From NCBI RefSeq assembly GCF_018812025.1, contig NC_063049.1:13550258-13614257 (forward strand): a DNA stretch of 64,000 nt, in the 5' to 3' direction. The position numbers and the translations under genes are program-made. Positions within the stretch are counted from its first letter, which is position 1, and each line of letters begins with the position of its first letter. Below are positions 60,461 through 64,000 of this stretch, piece after piece. The notes below the pieces were generated by a model. The model was given only the letters and a program-made list of their open reading frames with translations. It did no database searches and was not told the origin of the DNA. The stretch comes from Megalobrama amblycephala. Its lineage: Eukaryota; Chordata; Actinopteri; Cypriniformes; Xenocyprididae.

Positions 60461-61237
60461 TCACTTGACAAAATGCAGAGCCTCGCACTGAACCACTGAT
60501 CCGCGACTGCTGTCTAGGCTGGTGAGCAGGCGAAAACCTCCTTTGAGTGCCAGCATCACCGTCTCCAGCTTCAGACACTCTAGTGTACACAAAAATGTGC
60601 TGTCCTGCTTCAGCACAAGCCGAGAGCCCTGCTCCGACTTGATGAAATGCCGGAACTGGATGATGTTTGATGACACCTCGAACTCCTCCGGAAAGCCATC
60701 CAAGCGACTTTTGGAGATCTGCACTAGGCGGTTTTTCACCTTCTCTATGAAGCTGCTGTCGCTGCAGTAGACCTTCAGACCCTGCGAGCGCTCGTGGCTG
60801 TCCGTCACCTCCAGGAAAGCGGGCTCGCGCTGGCCGGCCTGCTGCTGCTCCCAGTCCTGCAGGGCTTGCGCCAGCTCGCTCAGCCGATAGAAGTCGGCCT
60901 CGCGGCGGAGCAGCTCGGCTTCCTTGAAGTCCTCGGGCAGCACCAGCTCGCCCATGCGCAAGAAGTTCAACACGTGCCGGAAGATGGGCCCGTCACGGTC
61001 GATGAAGGTGTTACCCATGGAGTCCACGTGGAGAACGGGCTTCTTCCCGGTTACCATCTCCTCCAGCAGGGAGCCGGGGTGCTTGGCCAGGGTCTGGCGC
61101 TGTGCGGCGTACAGGTAGCCCCCCACGTTGATGGTGATTGTGCCGGAGGAAGGTTTCTTAAAGCTCTTGCTGGGCTGCAGCAAGTCAGGATTGATCTGTC
61201 TCAGTTCGCTCTCCATCCTTCTGAGATTCCATTCCAT
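60461..61237 (-). CDS. kctd4: BTB/POZ domain-containing protein KCTD4
   Basis: KCTD proteins use a BTB/T1 domain to form oligomers, and many act as adaptors for cullin-3 ubiquitin ligases or bind G-beta-gamma. KCTD4 itself is little characterised and mainly neural. From the start at 61237 the protein is 258 residues (human 259). A short N-terminus (MEWNLRRMESELRQ) leads to the BTB/T1 fold at about 33-130: TITINVGGYLY, then FIDRDGPIFRHVLNFLR and GELVLPEDF. The KCTD4-type C-terminus follows: FLEVTDSHERSQGL, KSRLDGFPEEF and NIIQFRHFIKSE, then GFRLLTSLDSS to the final ALHFVK. The match is continuous in one exon, with no frameshift. An in-frame ATG at 61360 would add 41 unconserved residues; 61216 is another possible start. 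It lies antisense within gtf2f2 intron 4. Confidence 0.96.
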   Translation of the reverse strand: MEWNLRRMESELRQINPDLLQPSKSFKKPSSGTITINVGGYLYAAQRQTLAKHPGSLLEEMVTGKKPVLHVDSMGNTFIDRDGPIFRHVLNFLRMGELVLPEDFKEAELLRREADFYRLSELAQALQDWEQQQAGQREPAFLEVTDSHERSQGLKVYCSDSSFIEKVKNRLVQISKSRLDGFPEEFEVSSNIIQFRHFIKSEQGSRLVLKQDSTFLCTLECLKLETVMLALKGGFRLLTSLDSSRGSVVQCEALHFVK

Positions 61238-61660
61238 GCCGTTCCTCACACCCAGCCTGGCGGAGTGTGTGGGGAGCGTGCGCGTGAGCGGGCGGGTGGA
61301 CAAATAGGAGCGCAGCTGAGCGGCGCTGGCATGAAGCGCGGGAGCAGTGTGCGCTGCCAACAGTGTCTGAGCCTTTCACAGCCACGCAAACACAATATAT
61401 GTGTGCGCGCATACACTCGCAGTGGGAGGAGGGGTGTTAAGGGTGGGCTCTACTGCGTCAGCGGTGTGGGCTCGGAAAGAACGAGTGCTTTGCTCGCTGC
61501 CCTCCGCTCTAAAGGCTGAATTTAATCACCTTTCCACTTCAGCGCTTCTCTGGCTCTGGCTCGGCAATTAGCGTCGCTGCCCTGTGATGAAAGGAGTCCT
61601 CGGTTGGGTGGCGGCACGTGAACTCACCGAGAGGGCCAAATCACAGGGATCCCACATAAT
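61238..61660 (-). promoter_or_regulatory. kctd4: GC-rich 5' flank of kctd4
   Basis: The region upstream of the start is rich in CpG to about 61630 and contains no TATA box near a plausible start site. It likely holds the kctd4 5' UTR and promoter. The transcription start is unresolved. Confidence 0.4.
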
Positions 61661-63382
61661 GAACTCCCCCCAATGAAAGTGCGAGAAGAGCGAGATGTTA
61701 ATGCTTTCACGTCTATCGTGTTAAGTCGTTGCTTTGAAAAGCCGTCTGTGTGATGTGCCGACAACTGGCAGCTTTATCGCCAAACGAGCCATATCGAGTA
61801 GAGTGTAGGTGTAGTTATGTAAATTATTTGTTAGTCCTCATATCAAAAGGGATGAATGCATTGAAGCCTTCTCGCTTTTTCTGAGAGGCTGGGTTCGCTT
61901 TGAGGCACTCTCCATGACCCAGTTAATGGCAAAGCCAAGAAGGAGCCTTTGATAAGGAAGCCTGTGTCTTCACTTGAAGTCGTGGGGTCTGAGCCCGTAA
62001 TTGGCCCCAAGCCGTCTTTAAGGGTGTTGTACATGCAACAAAGATGTATCGTGCTGTTTCACCATCTAAACCACCCAGAGAAGAGAACCTGAAATCGATA
62101 TTCCCAATATTATTCCTTCTAAACGTGGGCTGAGAGCTCAAACCTTCGCCTGTCTCTAAGAAGACATGCCCTTAAACACCAGCAGAATTGATGACATCTT
62201 TCTCAGTGATGTCCCTAAGAGATGACAACCTGTCAATCATTCTTGAATAACGTCAACTCTACTGTAGCCCCAGGACAGGGGAGATGGACCCTTCCGAGCC
62301 ACATTTTGTGCCATGTACGTCATTAGCAGTGGAGACGGGGTGGAGGCTAATTCACTGTCCGAGTGCTGGGGGTCAATTTGGCTTTACATATTCATCAGAT
62401 GGTTTAAATTGGATGTTTTCACACAGACTCACCGAAGGAATATTTTAAAGCTGGCCTAATTTACATTTTTCAAACAAATTTGACCTTGCGTCTGATATAC
62501 CTCCATTGACAGCTGGTATTTTGGTTTATTAAATCACTTGAGTTTTAAGTCAGTGAATCACTGCTAAGATTCTTGGACACAGGCACAATCTAAGGGTCGT
62601 GTCAAATCGTTATAGCTAACTAGATCTCTAAATTAATGTCAGATGTCACATTTGTATTGATTACACACAACTGAAATGTTTGCATCACCTAATTAATATT
62701 CAGAAGCTAAGCCTTCTCCATGTTGTGATGTCACAAATGTGCGGCACGTCTGTGCAACCCCCGGCACCGCCGCCACAGTCCTCATCACTTTTTTTAACCA
62801 TGCCGCCCATGCATATAGCTATCTGATTACAGATGCAGTGACAGTTCATTATGGTCATATATGACTGATTATAGTTGTTATAGATGATGGCTCGGCCATG
62901 GTTTAATCATCCTGTGATTACTGGGTTTATTCATCTACATTTGAATTGCAAACAGGATTTAACTATGCCAGAGAAAATAGTGGGTGGCTGACCTGCTTTT
63001 TCTCATCTATCTTTTTGTTTTAATTAGCGCACTTGTTTGTTCAACTTGAAGAGGCCCAAATTGAGTTTAGTCCATCAGTGACGGACTGGCACAAGCAGGC
63101 AAATGTAGATCAGAGCCCTTGGATAGGAGATATTCTAGTTAAACTGTTCAGAAGAATATGAAGTCTTGACAAACACAGAAAAAATGAATGACGGCAAAGT
63201 GGAGCAAATGCTGTGTTTTGTGGCCAGATTCATAATTAGTTATCCATATTCATGAAACTATGGTAGCCAAAACTATTTGAATGCTTAAGTCATGTATTAC
63301 AAAACAAAATAGCAACTGAGTGGCTTTAAATGTGGAAACTTTAAATTATAGATATTCTGTATGGAACACAAATGAAAAAACT
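61661..63382. other. single-copy sequence 5' of kctd4
   Basis: No transposon or exon seen. About 62240-62450 and 62700-62960 combine even composition with homeodomain-type ATTA cores, so they are candidates for conserved regulatory sequence. Confidence 0.35.
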
Positions 63383-63616
63383 GATGTTGTGACCACAAAT
63401 TAAGAATTTGTTCCAATGACTTATTAATTTGTGGCCATGTTTTATTAATTTGTTCCCTCATTTTAGCTAGCCTAAATCATGACCATGTTGTACTAATTCA
63501 TTCCCCTGTTTTACCTAAACAATGACCACGATTTAACCAAAAGAGGGAACAAATTAGTACAACATGGCCACAAATTAAAAAGTCATTGGAACAAATTGTA
63601 AATTCGTGGCCACATC
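63383..63616. mobile_element. palindromic MITE with TTTGTTCCAATGACTT arms
   Basis: Arms of about 80 bp (GACCACAAATTAAGAATTTG and TTAATTTGTGGCCATG) are mirrored on the right (CATGGCCACAAATTAA, then ACAAATTGTAAATTCGTGGC). The centre has no coding. Confidence 0.75.
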
Positions 63617-63725
63617 TTTTTTTTTTTTTGCCCACATTTTATGTGTGGAGCTCCATAATACTGTTCAAAATGAAGATAAAAATATTGTGACACTATGTGG
63701 TTGTCGAATGTTTTAATGTTTCTAG

Positions 63726-64000
63726 TTAACTCTTTCCAATCCAGCATTTTTTAACAAAAAAAGTAGTTGCCAGCAGCATTTTTGATAATTTTCACAAAGA
63801 TTTCATGGCCCCCAGAATATTTTGTTGTATGAATATCTGAACATGCAATATATCAAAAGAAAGAACAGAGCCTCTGCTTTTTAAACAAACAAAATCCTGT
63901 TTTATTCTAGCTTCATGCATTCTTTTTTATCAACACTTAATTGTAAGTTTCATAAAAAAGCAACATTTTGAACAAAAAGTTGAGAAAATCGCATTTATTT
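63726..64000. mobile_element. left part of a CTCTTTCC-type TTAA element (cut by window edge)
   Basis: TTAACTCTTTCCAATCCAGC, TTTTTGATAATTTTCACAAA and CAGAATATTTTGTTGTATGA follow the element at 2283-2687 closely. Confidence 0.7.

Larger units (their letters stand above)
49042..64000 (+). other. gtf2f2: inferred gtf2f2 intron 4 (partial), hosting kctd4
   Basis: No sequence resembling the next RAP30 exon (human SSDKLSLEGIVVQRAE region) was found to the right edge. The intron is therefore at least 15 kb and contains kctd4 on the opposite strand, as in human. Confidence 0.6.

Noticed and set aside
61238..61360. Longer kctd4 start at 61360
   Set aside because: The additional 41 residues are unconserved, and the 258-residue form fits the human length of 259.
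60794..61519. 241-codon plus-strand frame opposite kctd4
   Set aside because: It is antisense to the conserved kctd4 coding exon and its GC-rich 5' flank. The frame is kept open by base composition and has no homology of its own.

Overview
The window is nuclear DNA from a teleost fish, most likely a cyprinid (carp/minnow group). It is AT-rich, intron-dominated and full of short non-autonomous DNA transposons and microsatellites. It holds a tRNA-derived SINE that looks like the zebrafish DANA family, and its spliced genes match vertebrate proteins. I placed it by remembered protein and repeat families only; no search was run.

Three genes are supported. (1) tsc22d1, minus strand: the large first coding exon of the long isoform lies at 35381-37904, and a CpG-rich promoter region follows to about 38650. 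The leucine-zipper (TSC box) exons are not in the window, so 1-35380 is read as intron 1. (2) gtf2f2 (TFIIF beta subunit, RAP30), plus strand: four exons at 45964-46032, 48546-48619, 48701-48719 and 48900-49041 encode about the first 101 residues. The remaining exons lie beyond the right edge. (3) kctd4, minus strand: an intact single-exon BTB/T1 gene at 60461-61237, inside gtf2f2 intron 4 in the opposite orientation. The order and orientations match human 13q14, where TSC22D1, GTF2F2 and the nested KCTD4 are neighbours. NUFIP1 and GPALPP1, which lie between TSC22D1 and GTF2F2 in human, are not seen here.

Region by region: 1-35 kb is tsc22d1 intron 1 with many transposon copies, several nested in each other. 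They include a PIF/Harbinger-type element with a Myb/MADF-like exon remnant, a hAT-type element with an 8-bp target duplication, TTAA-flanked elements, and long AT and GA microsatellites. 35.4-38.7 kb is the tsc22d1 exon and promoter. 38.7-45.8 kb is intergenic and holds a stacked repeat cluster at 40.65-43.33 kb with a near-perfect 0.78-kb palindrome. 45.9-64 kb is gtf2f2; its introns carry a nearly complete but inactivated Tc1-like transposon (46350-47869), a SINE with clear target-site duplications, more nested TTAA elements, and kctd4.

No operon, CRISPR array or new gene system is visible. The notable points are an apparent one-base frameshift in the tsc22d1 exon, a 19-nt microexon in gtf2f2, the nested kctd4 gene, a Tc1 transposase whose catalytic spacing is shortened from 34 to 24 residues, and several datable transposon-in-transposon insertions.
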